The notes: a model not told the origin generated them from the letters alone. A DNA stretch of 64,000 nucleotides from an uncultured Verrucomicrobiota bacterium (GCA_938003985.1 CALKWZ010000016.1:1-64000), one strand, 5' to 3'; counted from the stretch's first letter, positions 24,388 to 33,462 are shown. Numbers and translations: made by a program.

Positions 24388-26265
24388 ATGGCAACGAAAT
24401 TCTACAGGGAAAACGACGACGGCGCGCCCGCGCGGCCCGCGCCGCCGGCCGCGGCCGGCCCGGCGCACGACTTGGCGCTCATCCGCAATTTCAGCATCAT
24501 CGCGCACATCGACCACGGCAAGACGACGCTGTCCGACCGGCTGCTGGAGTTGACCGGCGCGGTGGCCAAGCGCGACCAGCGCGACCAGCTGCTGGACGAC
24601 ATGGACCTCGAGCGCGAGCGCGGCATCACGATCAAGGCCCATCCCGTCACCATGAAATACAAGGCGCGGGACGGGCAAACCTACGAATTCAATTTCATCG
24701 ACACGCCCGGCCATGTGGATTTCTCCTACGAGGTGAGCCGCAGCCTGGCCGCGTGCGAGGGCGCGCTGCTGGTGGTGGACGCCACGCAGGGCGTGGAAGC
24801 CCAGACGGTGGCCCACGCGTTCCTCGCCGCCGCCAACCACGTCAAGATCATCCCCGTCCTGAACAAGACCGACATGCCGGCGGCCGATCCGGAGACGGTG
24901 GCGCGGCAGATCGAGGACATCTTCGCGATCGGGCGCGAGGAATGCTTCCACGTCAGCGCCAAGACGGGCGCCGGCGTGGCGGAGGTGCTCGAGGCGCTGG
25001 TGGCGCGCATCCCGCCGCCGCAATCCGCGCGGCCGGACGAGCTGCGCGCGCTGGTGTTCGATTCGGAATACGACACCTTCCGCGGCGGCATCATCTACGT
25101 GCGCATGTTCGACGGCGCCATCCGGCGCGGCGACCGCATCCGGATGATGGGGGCCGGCAAGGACTACGAAGTGCAGGAGGTCGGCCTGTTCAACCCCAAG
25201 CCGCAGCCGACGGACGCGCTGCAGGCGGGGCAGGTGGGCTATTTTTTGGCCAACATCAAGGCCACGGCGGAAATCCAGATCGGCGACACGGTGACGGCCG
25301 CGCGCAATCCCACGGAGCACCCGCTGCCGGGCTTCAAGGCCATGCACCCGATGGTGTTCACGGGGCTGTATCCCATCGACGCGGACGACTACGAGAAGCT
25401 GAAATACTCGCTGGAGAAGCTGGCGCTCAACGACAGCTCCTTCCAGTACCAGACCGAATCCAGCGTGGCGCTGGGCTTCGGGTTCCGCTGCGGCTTCCTC
25501 GGACTGCTGCACATGGAAATCGTGCAGGAACGCCTGCGCCGGGAGTACGACTGCGACATCATCGCGACCTATCCGGGCGTCGTGTACCGCGTGCGGATGA
25601 ACGACGGCACCGTCAAGGAAGTGGACAATCCCGTCTTCCTGCCGGATCCCACCGAATTCGAGGCCATCGAGGAGCCCATCGTGAAGATGTTCCTGATCTG
25701 CATGGGCGAGCAGATCGGCGACATGATGAAGCTGGTGATGGACAAGCGCGGCGTGATCGACCGCACGGAAACCCTGGACCACAAGCGCGTGATGCTGACG
25801 TGCACCATGCCGCTCAACGAAATCCTGATCGACTTCCACGACCGCCTCAAGAGCCTTTCGCGCGGCTACGCCTCGATGGACTACGAGGAGGCCGGCTACC
25901 GCGAGGACGATCTCGTCAAGCTGGACATCCTCGTGCACGGCGACGTGGTCGAGGCGTTTTCCTGCATCGTGCACCGCGACAAGGCCGAGGCGCGCGGCCG
26001 GCAGATCTGCGAGGTGCTCGTGGACCTGATCCCGCCCGCGCAGTTCGCCATCGCCGTCCAGGCCGCGCTGGGGGCGAAGGTCATCGCGCGCACCACCGTG
26101 CGCCCGTACCGCAAGGACGTCACCGCCAAGTGCTACGGCGGCGACGTCTCCCGCAAGCGCAAGCTGCTCGAGAAGCAGAAGGAAGGCAAGAAGCGCATGA
26201 AGCAGTTCGGCAAGGTCGGCATCCCGCAGGAGGCGTTCATCGCCGTCCTGAAGACGAAGCACTGA
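24388..26265 (+). CDS. lepA: Elongation factor 4 (LepA)
   Basis: The 625-residue GTPase carries RNFSIIAHIDHGKTTLSDRLLE (G1, about 33-54), the RGITIK switch region, DTPGHVDFSYEV (G3) and NKTD (G4). The unique C-terminal part of LepA is present, including SVALGFGFRCGFLGLLHMEI and the end AKCYGGDVSRKRKLLEKQKEGKKRMK. LepA acts on ribosomes (back-translocation or late initiation). About 27 extra N-terminal residues rich in Pro/Ala precede the core. AAGGA lies before the ATG at 24388. lepB follows after 10 bp, the common lepA-lepB arrangement. Confidence 0.98.
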   Translation: MATKFYRENDDGAPARPAPPAAAGPAHDLALIRNFSIIAHIDHGKTTLSDRLLELTGAVAKRDQRDQLLDDMDLERERGITIKAHPVTMKYKARDGQTYEFNFIDTPGHVDFSYEVSRSLAACEGALLVVDATQGVEAQTVAHAFLAAANHVKIIPVLNKTDMPAADPETVARQIEDIFAIGREECFHVSAKTGAGVAEVLEALVARIPPPQSARPDELRALVFDSEYDTFRGGIIYVRMFDGAIRRGDRIRMMGAGKDYEVQEVGLFNPKPQPTDALQAGQVGYFLANIKATAEIQIGDTVTAARNPTEHPLPGFKAMHPMVFTGLYPIDADDYEKLKYSLEKLALNDSSFQYQTESSVALGFGFRCGFLGLLHMEIVQERLRREYDCDIIATYPGVVYRVRMNDGTVKEVDNPVFLPDPTEFEAIEEPIVKMFLICMGEQIGDMMKLVMDKRGVIDRTETLDHKRVMLTCTMPLNEILIDFHDRLKSLSRGYASMDYEEAGYREDDLVKLDILVHGDVVEAFSCIVHRDKAEARGRQICEVLVDLIPPAQFAIAVQAALGAKVIARTTVRPYRKDVTAKCYGGDVSRKRKLLEKQKEGKKRMKQFGKVGIPQEAFIAVLKTKH

Positions 26266-26275
26266 GGTCCAGCCG

Positions 26276-27400
26276 GTGAATTTCATCGAAAAGCGGCGGC
26301 TCAAGAAGCTGGTCCACGGCGTCCGCCACCTGGCGCGCCACGCGCAGCGCATGCGCGAGGACGTCGCGCCGGCGGCGGATCTCGCCGCCGCGCAGGCGGC
26401 GGAAGCCGCGCTGGCCGGCGCTTGGCGCGCGCGTGCCTGGGACCGCCTGGAGGCCGCGTGCGAGGCCGCGGCCGCCGCGGCGGAACGGCTCCTGCCGCCG
26501 CGCCCGTTTCCCAAATGGCGCGAGAACGTCGAAGTGCTCGTCGTCGCCATCTCGCTGGCGATGGCGTGCCGGACCTATTTCGTCCAGCCGTTCAAGATCC
26601 CCACGGGCTCGATGCAGCCGACGCTCAACGGCGTGACCGCCTGGCCGCAGGAAGGCCGGCGGTGGTACGACGTCCCGCCGGCGAGCCTCGTGAACCTGGC
26701 GCTGTTCGGCGAGCGCTACGTCGAAGTCCGCGCGCGGAACTCCGGCCGGCTGGAATACGCCGGGAACATGAACGACCAGTACGTGCTGCGCATCGGCGCG
26801 GAGCTCTATCCGCTCTGGATCGCCATGAAGCCCGACAGCCCGTTCTTCAATCCCGATCCCGACAAGAGCATGAAGCTTCGCTTCAAACTCGGGGACCGCG
26901 TGGAAGCGGGCCAGCTCATCGCCTCCGGCCGCGTGCGGCAGGGCGACCACGTGTTCGTCAACAAGGTGGCCAACAACTTCGCGCGGCCCCAGCGCGGGCA
27001 GGTCGTCGTGTTCGACACCAACTACATCCCCGAGAAGGAACGGCTCGGCATCCGGCCCGATTCCTTCTACATCAAGCGCCTCGTGGGCTTGCCGGGCGAG
27101 ACCGTGTCCATCCGCGACCGCCATCTGGTGGTGGACGGGCGGCCCGTGACGGAGCCGTTCCCGTTCCGGCGGCTGACGACGGATCCGCGCTACCGCGGCT
27201 ACGTGCCGCGGCCCCATTCCCGGCTGCCGGAAGAAGGCGCCGAAATCCGCCTCGGCGACAAGCAGTTCCTGCCCTTCGGCGACAACACCTATTCGAGCCT
27301 CGACGGCCGCTACTTCGGCCCCGTGTCCGAACAGGCGCTCGTCGGCCCGTCGTTCTTCGTCTATTGGCCCTTGGGCCCGCACTGGGGCGTGGCGCGCTGA
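26276..27400 (+). CDS. lepB: Signal peptidase I
   Basis: The 374-residue protein cleaves signal peptides of exported proteins at the outer face of the inner membrane. FKIPTGSMQPTLNG holds the catalytic serine (about residue 111), and FYIKRLVGLPGETVSI the catalytic lysine (about 266). GDNTYSSLDGRYFGPV is the box E equivalent. The N-terminal 90 residues are an unusual alanine/arginine-rich, probably helical extension before the membrane anchor. There is also a long insertion between the serine and lysine boxes, making the protein larger than the usual 250-320 residues. It starts at a GTG 10 bp after lepA. The TMTC-like gene that follows is within 22 bp, which ties protein export to glycosylation in one transcript. 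Confidence 0.95.
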   Translation: MNFIEKRRLKKLVHGVRHLARHAQRMREDVAPAADLAAAQAAEAALAGAWRARAWDRLEAACEAAAAAAERLLPPRPFPKWRENVEVLVVAISLAMACRTYFVQPFKIPTGSMQPTLNGVTAWPQEGRRWYDVPPASLVNLALFGERYVEVRARNSGRLEYAGNMNDQYVLRIGAELYPLWIAMKPDSPFFNPDPDKSMKLRFKLGDRVEAGQLIASGRVRQGDHVFVNKVANNFARPQRGQVVVFDTNYIPEKERLGIRPDSFYIKRLVGLPGETVSIRDRHLVVDGRPVTEPFPFRRLTTDPRYRGYVPRPHSRLPEEGAEIRLGDKQFLPFGDNTYSSLDGRYFGPVSEQALVGPSFFVYWPLGPHWGVAR

Positions 27401-27422
27401 ACGGGTGCCGGGGCCGCGAGCG

Positions 27423-29051
27423 ATGATGCGCAGTTCGGCAGGACGGACCGGGTTGGCCGCGCTGGCGCTGGCGGCGCTGGTTTGGATTTCCTTCGGGGGA
27501 GCGCTGCGAAACGGATTCGTCGCGTTCGACGACGACGACTACGTGTACGCGAATCCGCAGGTCGCGCAGGGGCTCACGGTCGCGGGCGTCGGCTGGGCGT
27601 TTGCCGCGGGGCATGCCGCCAACTGGCATCCGCTGACGTGGCTGGCGCACATGGCGGACGTGGAACTGTTCGGCTTGAACCCGGCGGGACACCATTTCAC
27701 CAGCCTGCTGCTGCACGCGGCCAACGCGATCCTCTTGTTTCTCGTGTTGCGCGGCCTGACGGGCCGGTTCTGGCCGGCGCTGTGGGCGGCGGCGCTGTGG
27801 GCCGTCCATCCGCTGCGGACGGAATCCGTCGTTTGGATCTCGGAGCGCAAGGACGTGCTGTCGACGTTTTTCGGCCTCTTGGCGCTGGGGGCCTATGGCC
27901 GCGCCGCGCCGCGGGGGCGGTTGGGCTGGACGGCGCCGTTCTTCGCGCTGAGCCTGATGGCCAAACCGACGTGGGTGACGTTGCCGTTCGTGCTGCTGTT
28001 GCTGGACGTCTGGCCGCTGGGCCGTCGGCCGGCCGAACCCTGGCGCAAACTGGCGGCGGAAAAAGGACCGCTGTTCCTGCTGGCGGCGCTGGCGTGCGTC
28101 GTCACGTTCTGGGTGCAGCGGGAGAGCGGCGCGGTGCAGTCCTTCGAACACTATGCGCCGGGCCAGCGTCTGGCCAACGCCGCGGTGGCGGTGGCGGATT
28201 ATCTCCGCGCGGTGGTCTGGCCGTTCGGCCTGGCGGCGTTCTATCCGCATCCGGGAGGGAATCTGGCGCCCGGCGCGGTCGGCGGGGCGCTGGCGCTGCT
28301 GCTCGCGCTGACGGTGCTGGCCGTTGCCGGCGCGCGGCGCCGGCCCTGGGGGGCCGTTGGTTGGCTGTGGTTCCTGGGCACGCTGGTGCCGATGCTCGGA
28401 CTGGTGCAGGTGGGCGGGGCGGCGCGGGCGGACCGCTACACCTATTTGCCGCAGATCGGGCTGATGGTGGCGCTGGCGTGGGGCGTGGATGCCGCCGTGG
28501 CCCGGCGCGGCGGCCGAACGAGCCTGGCGGCGCTGGCCGGCGCCCTGGTTCTCGGACTGGCGCTGCTGGCGCGAGGACAAACGGCGACCTGGCGCGACAG
28601 CGAAACGTTGTTCCGCCGCGCGCTGGCGACGACGGCAGGCAACGCGGTGGCCCACTACAATCTGGCCGGCTGCCTCTGGGCGGCGGGGCGGAAAGCGGAG
28701 GCGTTGGAGCATTTCGAAGCGGCCCTGGTTTTCAAGCCGGACCATCCCGACGTGTTGAACAACCTGGCGTGGGCGTTGGCCTCGGATCCGGCCGCCCCCC
28801 CGGAGCAGAAACGGCGGGCGCTTGAACTGGCGCGCCGCGCGGTTGAAATCGGTCCCGGGGCGGCGACGCTGGACACCTTGGCCGCGGCGCAAGCCGCGTG
28901 CGGCGATTTCGCGGCCGCGGCGGCGACCGCGCGCGCGGCGCTCGCGCAGGCCTCCGGCGCGGGCGAAACCGCACTGGCCGGAAACATCCGGAGGCGACTG
29001 GACGGCTACGAGGAGAAATCCGGAATGGACGCCGGAGGAAGGACGCCATGA
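27423..29051 (+). CDS. TMTC-like GT-C glycosyltransferase with TPR tail (paralogue 1)
   Basis: This 542-residue protein has about ten transmembrane segments and then TPR-like repeats (about 395-500). The first extracytoplasmic loop contains FDDDDYVYANP. The second block is VHPLRTESVVWISERKDVLS (near 135), and ADRYTYLPQIG lies near 335. These three blocks recur in all five paralogues of this window. The family is related to eukaryotic TMTC proteins, which O-mannosylate extracytoplasmic domains; substrate and sugar here are inferred. The tail has a clear TPR (HYNLAGCLWAAGRKAEALEHFEAAL). A GTG at 27405 is an alternative start. The gene follows lepB closely, and its stop overlaps the next TMTC gene. 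Confidence 0.8.
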   Translation: MMRSSAGRTGLAALALAALVWISFGGALRNGFVAFDDDDYVYANPQVAQGLTVAGVGWAFAAGHAANWHPLTWLAHMADVELFGLNPAGHHFTSLLLHAANAILLFLVLRGLTGRFWPALWAAALWAVHPLRTESVVWISERKDVLSTFFGLLALGAYGRAAPRGRLGWTAPFFALSLMAKPTWVTLPFVLLLLDVWPLGRRPAEPWRKLAAEKGPLFLLAALACVVTFWVQRESGAVQSFEHYAPGQRLANAAVAVADYLRAVVWPFGLAAFYPHPGGNLAPGAVGGALALLLALTVLAVAGARRRPWGAVGWLWFLGTLVPMLGLVQVGGAARADRYTYLPQIGLMVALAWGVDAAVARRGGRTSLAALAGALVLGLALLARGQTATWRDSETLFRRALATTAGNAVAHYNLAGCLWAAGRKAEALEHFEAALVFKPDHPDVLNNLAWALASDPAAPPEQKRRALELARRAVEIGPGAATLDTLAAAQAACGDFAAAAATARAALAQASGAGETALAGNIRRRLDGYEEKSGMDAGGRTP

Positions 29052-30994
29052 CCGCCCGCCGCAACCGCTGGCCCTTCTCCGCCCGCGCGGAAATCGGATT
29101 GGCCGCCGCGCTGTTTGCCGTCACGGTGGCGCTGTTCTGGCCCGCGACGGGTTTCGAGTTTCTCCACCTGGACGACACGCTCTACGTTCCCGGCAACCCG
29201 ATGGTGGCCGGCGGATTGGGCTGGGCCGGGGCAAAACAGGCGTTCACGACGGTCTACGAGCAATGGTGGTTGCCGTTGCTGTGGCTTTCGTACATGGCCG
29301 ACATCGAAGTGTTCGGACCGGGGCCGCACGGGCACCATCTGGTGAACGTCCTGCTGCATGCGGCCAACGCCGCGCTGCTGTTCTGGGCGCTGTTCCGGCT
29401 GACGGGATCCCGGTGGCGGAGCGCGTTCGTGGCGGCGCTGTTCGCGTGGCATCCGCTGCGCGTGGAATCCGTGGCATGGATCACGGAACGCAAAGACGTT
29501 CTCAGCGGATTGTTTTTCATGCTGGCGGTTTGGGTCTACGCCCGCCAGGTCCGGCGGCCGGCGCCGGCCGGGATCTGGCCCGTGACCGTCCTGATGTTGC
29601 TGGGCTTGATGTCGAAATCCATTCTGGTCGTTCTGCCGATCCTGCTGCTGTTGCTCGACTACTGGCCTTTGGGCCGCGCGGACGACTTCTGGGGCCGGGA
29701 GGCTTGGAACCGCTGGCGGCCTCTGCTCGCCGAAAAGATTCCGCTGTTCATCTTGTCGGGCGTATTCGTTCATCTGACGCTGGTTACCCATGGCGTCTCC
29801 GGCGGCGAGCCGGTGGCGGCCACGTGGATCGACCGGCTGGCGCACGTGGCCCCCAACTACGTGATCTATCTGCAAAAAACGTTCTGGCCGGCGGGCCTGA
29901 CGATCCTCAATCCCACCGACGCGAGCACGCCGGGAGCCGTCCGCTTGGCGGCCCCCGTGGCGGTTCTTGTCTTGACCCTGCTGGCGTGGCGATTCCGGAA
30001 GGGGCGGCCGTATCTGCTCGTCGGCTGGACGTGGTTCCTGGTCGCGTTGCTGCCGGTCGTTCGCGGGATTCGCTTCGACGAACAATCGGCCTTTTCGGAT
30101 CGCTACACCTATCTGTCCGGCATCGGGCTTGGCCTGGTCCTGGCCTGGGGTGCCGGGGAAATCCAGGCGCGCTGGCGCCGGTTGCGGGTCCCGGTGGCCG
30201 CCGCCTGCGGATTGGCCCTGGCGGCATGTCTGGCGCGCACGCCCCCGCAGCTGGCGTGGTGGCGGGATTCCCTGACCTTGTTTTCGCGCGCGGTGCGGTT
30301 GGCGCCGAATTCCGCCGCGGCGCACGTCACCTTGGGCAATGCGCTGTTCGACGCCGCGCGGCTCCGGGAGGCCGAGGTGCATCTCGGGGCGGCGACCCGG
30401 CTCCATCCGTGGAACGACCACTACCGGGCGAACTGGGGCTTGGTGCTGGCCCAGCTGGGTCGCGCCGAGGAGGCGCGGGAAGCGCTGGCGCCCGCGTGGC
30501 GGGAGCCCGACCCCATGCCGAAACTGGTCCACGGCGCCTATGGAATGGCGAGCTTGCATCTCGGCGACTACGACGAGGCGATCCGGCATCTCGAGCAGGC
30601 GCTCGAACCGGGTTCGGGCCGGCCGGGCTATCGCGTCGAACTGATCCGGGCGTTGTTCGAGTCCGGCGCGGAAGGGCCGGCGTTGGCGCAGGTGGCTTTG
30701 CTGGAAGGCTGGCCCGGCGGCCAAATCCGTTCGGCGGCGGATCTGTTTCCGTACTATCGCCAGCGGTGGCAGGAAGGCGCCCGGCTCTATGCCTGGGAAT
30801 ATTTCCGGCGGTTGGCCGAACGGGAGCCGGACAACGCGGCGCTGCTGAACGGCATCGCCGGATTGGTGGGGTCCACGCCGGAAACCGCGCGCGAATGGCT
30901 GGCGGCGGCGGACGCGCACGGCCCGGCGGAACTTGCCGCGGCGATCCGCCGGCACCTCCGCGCCGCCTCCGGAGCCGGCTCCGCCGCCCCCTGA
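29048..30994 (+). CDS. TMTC-like GT-C glycosyltransferase with TPR tail (paralogue 2)
   Basis: The 648-residue product has the same design as its upstream neighbour but a longer TPR region (about 415-640). Motifs: FLHLDDTLYVPGNP, WHPLRVESVAWITERKDVLSG and FSDRYTYLSGIGL. TPR units include AHVTLGNALFDAARLREAEVHL and DYDEAIRHLEQAL. It starts on an ATGA overlap with paralogue 1, so both are made from the lepA-lepB transcript. A 184-bp A-rich gap with a hairpin and a promoter separates it from the PEP-CTERM gene. Enzymatic activity is inferred from family resemblance only. Confidence 0.8.
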   Translation: MTARRNRWPFSARAEIGLAAALFAVTVALFWPATGFEFLHLDDTLYVPGNPMVAGGLGWAGAKQAFTTVYEQWWLPLLWLSYMADIEVFGPGPHGHHLVNVLLHAANAALLFWALFRLTGSRWRSAFVAALFAWHPLRVESVAWITERKDVLSGLFFMLAVWVYARQVRRPAPAGIWPVTVLMLLGLMSKSILVVLPILLLLLDYWPLGRADDFWGREAWNRWRPLLAEKIPLFILSGVFVHLTLVTHGVSGGEPVAATWIDRLAHVAPNYVIYLQKTFWPAGLTILNPTDASTPGAVRLAAPVAVLVLTLLAWRFRKGRPYLLVGWTWFLVALLPVVRGIRFDEQSAFSDRYTYLSGIGLGLVLAWGAGEIQARWRRLRVPVAAACGLALAACLARTPPQLAWWRDSLTLFSRAVRLAPNSAAAHVTLGNALFDAARLREAEVHLGAATRLHPWNDHYRANWGLVLAQLGRAEEAREALAPAWREPDPMPKLVHGAYGMASLHLGDYDEAIRHLEQALEPGSGRPGYRVELIRALFESGAEGPALAQVALLEGWPGGQIRSAADLFPYYRQRWQEGARLYAWEYFRRLAEREPDNAALLNGIAGLVGSTPETAREWLAAADAHGPAELAAAIRRHLRAASGAGSAAP

Positions 30995-31023
30995 CGCGCG
31001 CCGGAAAGCGCCGGCCCCGGAAA

Positions 31024-31043
31024 ACCCGCGTATTTCCGCGGGT
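31024..31043. other. Inverted repeat at the end of the lepA-TMTC run
   Basis: ACCCGCG and CGCGGGT form a perfect 7-bp stem with a TATTTC loop, 29 bp after the TMTC stop. It could end transcription or protect the 3' end. On the plus strand it is followed by AAAA rather than a T-run, so it is not a classical terminator in that direction. Confidence 0.45.
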
Positions 31044-31074
31044 AAAACGATAGTAAAAAAAACGTCAAAAAAAG

Positions 31075-31103
31075 TTGGGGCATGGAGCCCATTTCGTTAT
31101 AAA
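31075..31103 (+). promoter_or_regulatory. Promoter of the PEP-CTERM gene
   Basis: TTGGGG (31075-31080), a 17-bp spacer and TATAAA (31098-31103). The predicted start near 31110 gives a leader of about 70 bases. The leader holds a small GGAAG/CTTCC hairpin (31119-31135) and a strong AAGGAG (31165-31170) 8 bases before the ATG. Confidence 0.6.
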
Positions 31104-31178
31104 TGATGCCAAGTTGTGGAAGGACCTTTCTTCCGGGCGATTTAAAAAAAGAAAAACAAAACTCAAGGAGATCAGATA

Positions 31179-31817
31179 ATGAAGAAATTGATCGTAGCTT
31201 TGGCCATCGCGGCGATCGCTTCCGTGGCGCAAGCCGAATTGCTCGCGACGTGGGGCACCTTCACCGGCGGCAATGCCTCGGTGCAGGCGGTGAACTCGTC
31301 GGCGGCGAATTACGCCCAGGTGTCGTGGAGCGGGCTGAGCCGCGGCGGCAATGCCATGGGCGTGCAGAGCACGGCGGCGGGCGGCTTCGTGGCCAACAAC
31401 TGGACGGGCACGGGCTACTTCTACCTGACGGCCACCGTGGCCGGCGGCTACCAGATCGCGAATGCGGACATCCGCTACACGGTCAACGGCACCGCGACGG
31501 GCCCCGGCACGATGGCTTGGAGCCTGAACGGCACCACGCTGAACGCCGGCCATGCGATCACCACGACGGGTACGGCCTATACCGATACCATCGGCACGAT
31601 CGCCGCGGGCGCGAACACCCTGTCCTTCGATCACGTCGGCACGCTGAACCAGTCCGGCACGGCGGCCTTCGCCTCGGGCGGCGGCATCCGTCTGCTCACC
31701 GCGGTGACGGTGAACGGCGACATCCAGAGCACGGCTCCGGTTCCGGAACCCGCGACGATGAGCCTGCTGGGCCTCGGCGCGCTGGCGATGGTCCTGCGCC
31801 GCAAGATGAGCAAGTAA
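31179..31817 (+). CDS. PEP-CTERM sorting-domain surface protein
   Basis: The 212-residue protein has an N-terminal signal peptide (MKKLIVALAIAAIASVAQA, cleavage after residue 19). A Gly/Ala/Thr/Asn/Ser-rich beta-type body lacks cysteine. The C-terminal sorting signal is VPEPATMSLLG, a hydrophobic helix and the basic end RRKMSK. This is the exosortase recognition signal: the protein is exported by Sec, then cleaved and anchored or released by an exosortase, none of which is encoded in the window. It is a single-gene unit with its own promoter, strong ribosome-binding site and strong terminator, which suggests high expression. The Ser/Thr-rich body and nearby TMTC-like enzymes make it a possible glycoprotein (inference). 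Confidence 0.9.
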   Translation: MKKLIVALAIAAIASVAQAELLATWGTFTGGNASVQAVNSSAANYAQVSWSGLSRGGNAMGVQSTAAGGFVANNWTGTGYFYLTATVAGGYQIANADIRYTVNGTATGPGTMAWSLNGTTLNAGHAITTTGTAYTDTIGTIAAGANTLSFDHVGTLNQSGTAAFASGGGIRLLTAVTVNGDIQSTAPVPEPATMSLLGLGALAMVLRRKMSK

Positions 31818-31840
31818 TCCTTTTCCAAGGATGAAACGAA

Positions 31841-31870
31841 GGGCGGCCGCCATGCGGCCGCTCTTTTTTT
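31841..31870 (+). terminator. Rho-independent terminator of the PEP-CTERM gene
   Basis: A 10-bp GC-rich stem (GGGCGGCCGC and GCGGCCGCTC, one G-T pair) with a CAT loop is followed directly by TTTTTTT. It lies 23 bp after the stop codon. This is the clearest intrinsic terminator in the window. Confidence 0.93.
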
Positions 31871-31975
31871 GTTCCGCTCGCAAAGGCCCAAACGGCGGCG
31901 GCGCTCGGCGAGCGCAGTTGCGGGGATGGCCGGGCCGATCGTTGGTCGGTGCGCCCGCCCGCCGCGCCGGGCCAG

Positions 31976-32004
31976 TTGCGGAACGCCCGGAGGCATGTTA
32001 TACA
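31976..32004 (+). promoter_or_regulatory. Promoter of the cyclophilin-like gene (leaderless)
   Basis: TTGCGG (31976-31981), a 17-bp spacer and TATACA (31999-32004). Only six bases separate the -10 from the ATG at 32011, so the transcript should begin at or next to the start codon. No ribosome-binding site is visible. Confidence 0.55.
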
Positions 32005-32010
32005 AACGAC

Positions 32011-33462
32011 ATGCCATTGACGCGCTCCATGATCATCGTCGCTTGGGCGATTTGCGGGCTGGCGGGGCCGGCGGCGGCGCAGACCAACGGGATCTTCGCC
32101 GACTTCACGACTTCCATGGGCGCGTTCACGGTGCGGCTGGACGAGACGCGGGCGCCGCGCGCGGTGGCGAACTTCATCGGGTTGGCCACGGGCGAGCGGT
32201 CCTGGTTGGATCCGGAAGTGGGGATGAAGTCGCCGTCGAACGCGAATTTCTACGCGGACACGCGCATCCACGGGATCGTGAAAACGTCCGGCGGGCCCAC
32301 CACCAACGCCTTGGCCTTGCGGGGCGGGCTCCGGCCGGTGCGCGATTCCGGCGGAAGCGCGACCTATTCCGGCGGCCCGGGCTACGCCATCCTGCAGGAA
32401 GTCACCAACGGCCTGGTTCATTCCAACGGCGTGATCGCGATGGTCAACCTCGGGCCGCATTCGGCGGGTTCCGAATACCTCCTCGCCGTGACCGACTATC
32501 CCGCCTGGAACGGCGTGCACACGGTGTTCGGCAACGTGGTGTCGAACATGGCCGTGGTGCAGGCCATCGCGGCGACGCCCACCGACGCGGGGGGGGCGCC
32601 CCTCGCGCCCGTGACGGTCTCCAACGTCGCCATCCGGCGCGTCGGCGCCGCCGCTTTGGCGTTCGACGTCCACGCCCAATCGCTGCCGGTGCCGACGCAG
32701 ACGGTGGCGACGCTGCAGATCGCCGCGGGAACGAACGCCAGCTTGTCCTACGAGGTGCCGGCTTGGTCCGAGTATTTCCTGGTCCATACGACCAACCTGT
32801 CGAATCCGTCGCGGAGTCTCGATTCCGTCGGGTACAACGCCTCGGCCGCGCGGACGACGAACGTCACCGCGTTCGTCACCGTGCCGTTCGGGAGCAACCA
32901 TTTCTTCCACGCCGCGCAGGTGCGCTACCCCGCGTTCAGCGCGCTGCAGCCCGGGAGCACGTTCCACTTCGCGGCCACCTGGTCGTCCGGCGACGTCTAC
33001 CACTACTTCCTGAACGTCGCGGCCGCCACGGGGCGCTGGGCGCTGGTGCCGGCGGGCTCCGGCACCTTTTCCGCCACCGGCTACGTCACCAGCGTGCGCT
33101 GGCGGATCGCGAACGCCCACGACACGCAGATCAATTTCCTGCAAGAGGGTTGGAACGACATGTACTACACGCTGGGCTTCGCGGCCCCCGGCATCACGAA
33201 CGGCCGCTATTACCTCGAGGCCTACGACGTCTTCGGGTGGCCGCTGGGAACCGATCGCGGCGATTTCCGGCACGACGTCGCGACCCTGAAGGTCACGGCG
33301 CGACTCGATAGATCTGCACGGGCAGATTGGCCGGCACCCAGCCGCCGGCCGCCGGAACCGCAATCCCGTAGGTCTGATTGGCCGCCGTCGCCAAGTCCGG
33401 TTCCGCTTGCAGCCAGTCCGGGAGTTTTGCTCCGCTCTGCGCCGCCGCTCCGCCCACCGTAG
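32011..33462 (+). CDS. Secreted cyclophilin-like protein with divergent active site
   Basis: The 483-residue protein has a signal peptide (MIIVAWAICGLAGPAAA, ending near residue 23), a cyclophilin-type domain (about 28-210) and a C-terminal beta-rich region (about 215-430). The fold markers FTTSMGAFTVRLDETRAPRAVANFIGLA and NGVHTVFGNVV are present. The catalytic FHR of cyclophilins is replaced by IHG, and the QGG loop is altered, so prolyl isomerase activity is doubtful. The reading frame has no stop where the protein would be expected to end (about residue 430). It runs a further 53 residues, Pro/Arg/Ser-rich, antisense to the end of the converging STT3-like gene (170-bp overlap). A CGA at 33301-33303 is one transition away from TGA at the natural end. 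Confidence 0.75.
   Translation: MPLTRSMIIVAWAICGLAGPAAAQTNGIFADFTTSMGAFTVRLDETRAPRAVANFIGLATGERSWLDPEVGMKSPSNANFYADTRIHGIVKTSGGPTTNALALRGGLRPVRDSGGSATYSGGPGYAILQEVTNGLVHSNGVIAMVNLGPHSAGSEYLLAVTDYPAWNGVHTVFGNVVSNMAVVQAIAATPTDAGGAPLAPVTVSNVAIRRVGAAALAFDVHAQSLPVPTQTVATLQIAAGTNASLSYEVPAWSEYFLVHTTNLSNPSRSLDSVGYNASAARTTNVTAFVTVPFGSNHFFHAAQVRYPAFSALQPGSTFHFAATWSSGDVYHYFLNVAAATGRWALVPAGSGTFSATGYVTSVRWRIANAHDTQINFLQEGWNDMYYTLGFAAPGITNGRYYLEAYDVFGWPLGTDRGDFRHDVATLKVTARLDRSARADWPAPSRRPPEPQSRRSDWPPSPSPVPLAASPGVLLRSAPPLRPP

Noticed and set aside
31024..31043. Classical rho-independent terminator for the TMTC gene
   Set aside because: The stem is good, but on the plus strand it is followed by A residues rather than a T-run. 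It is recorded only as an inverted repeat.
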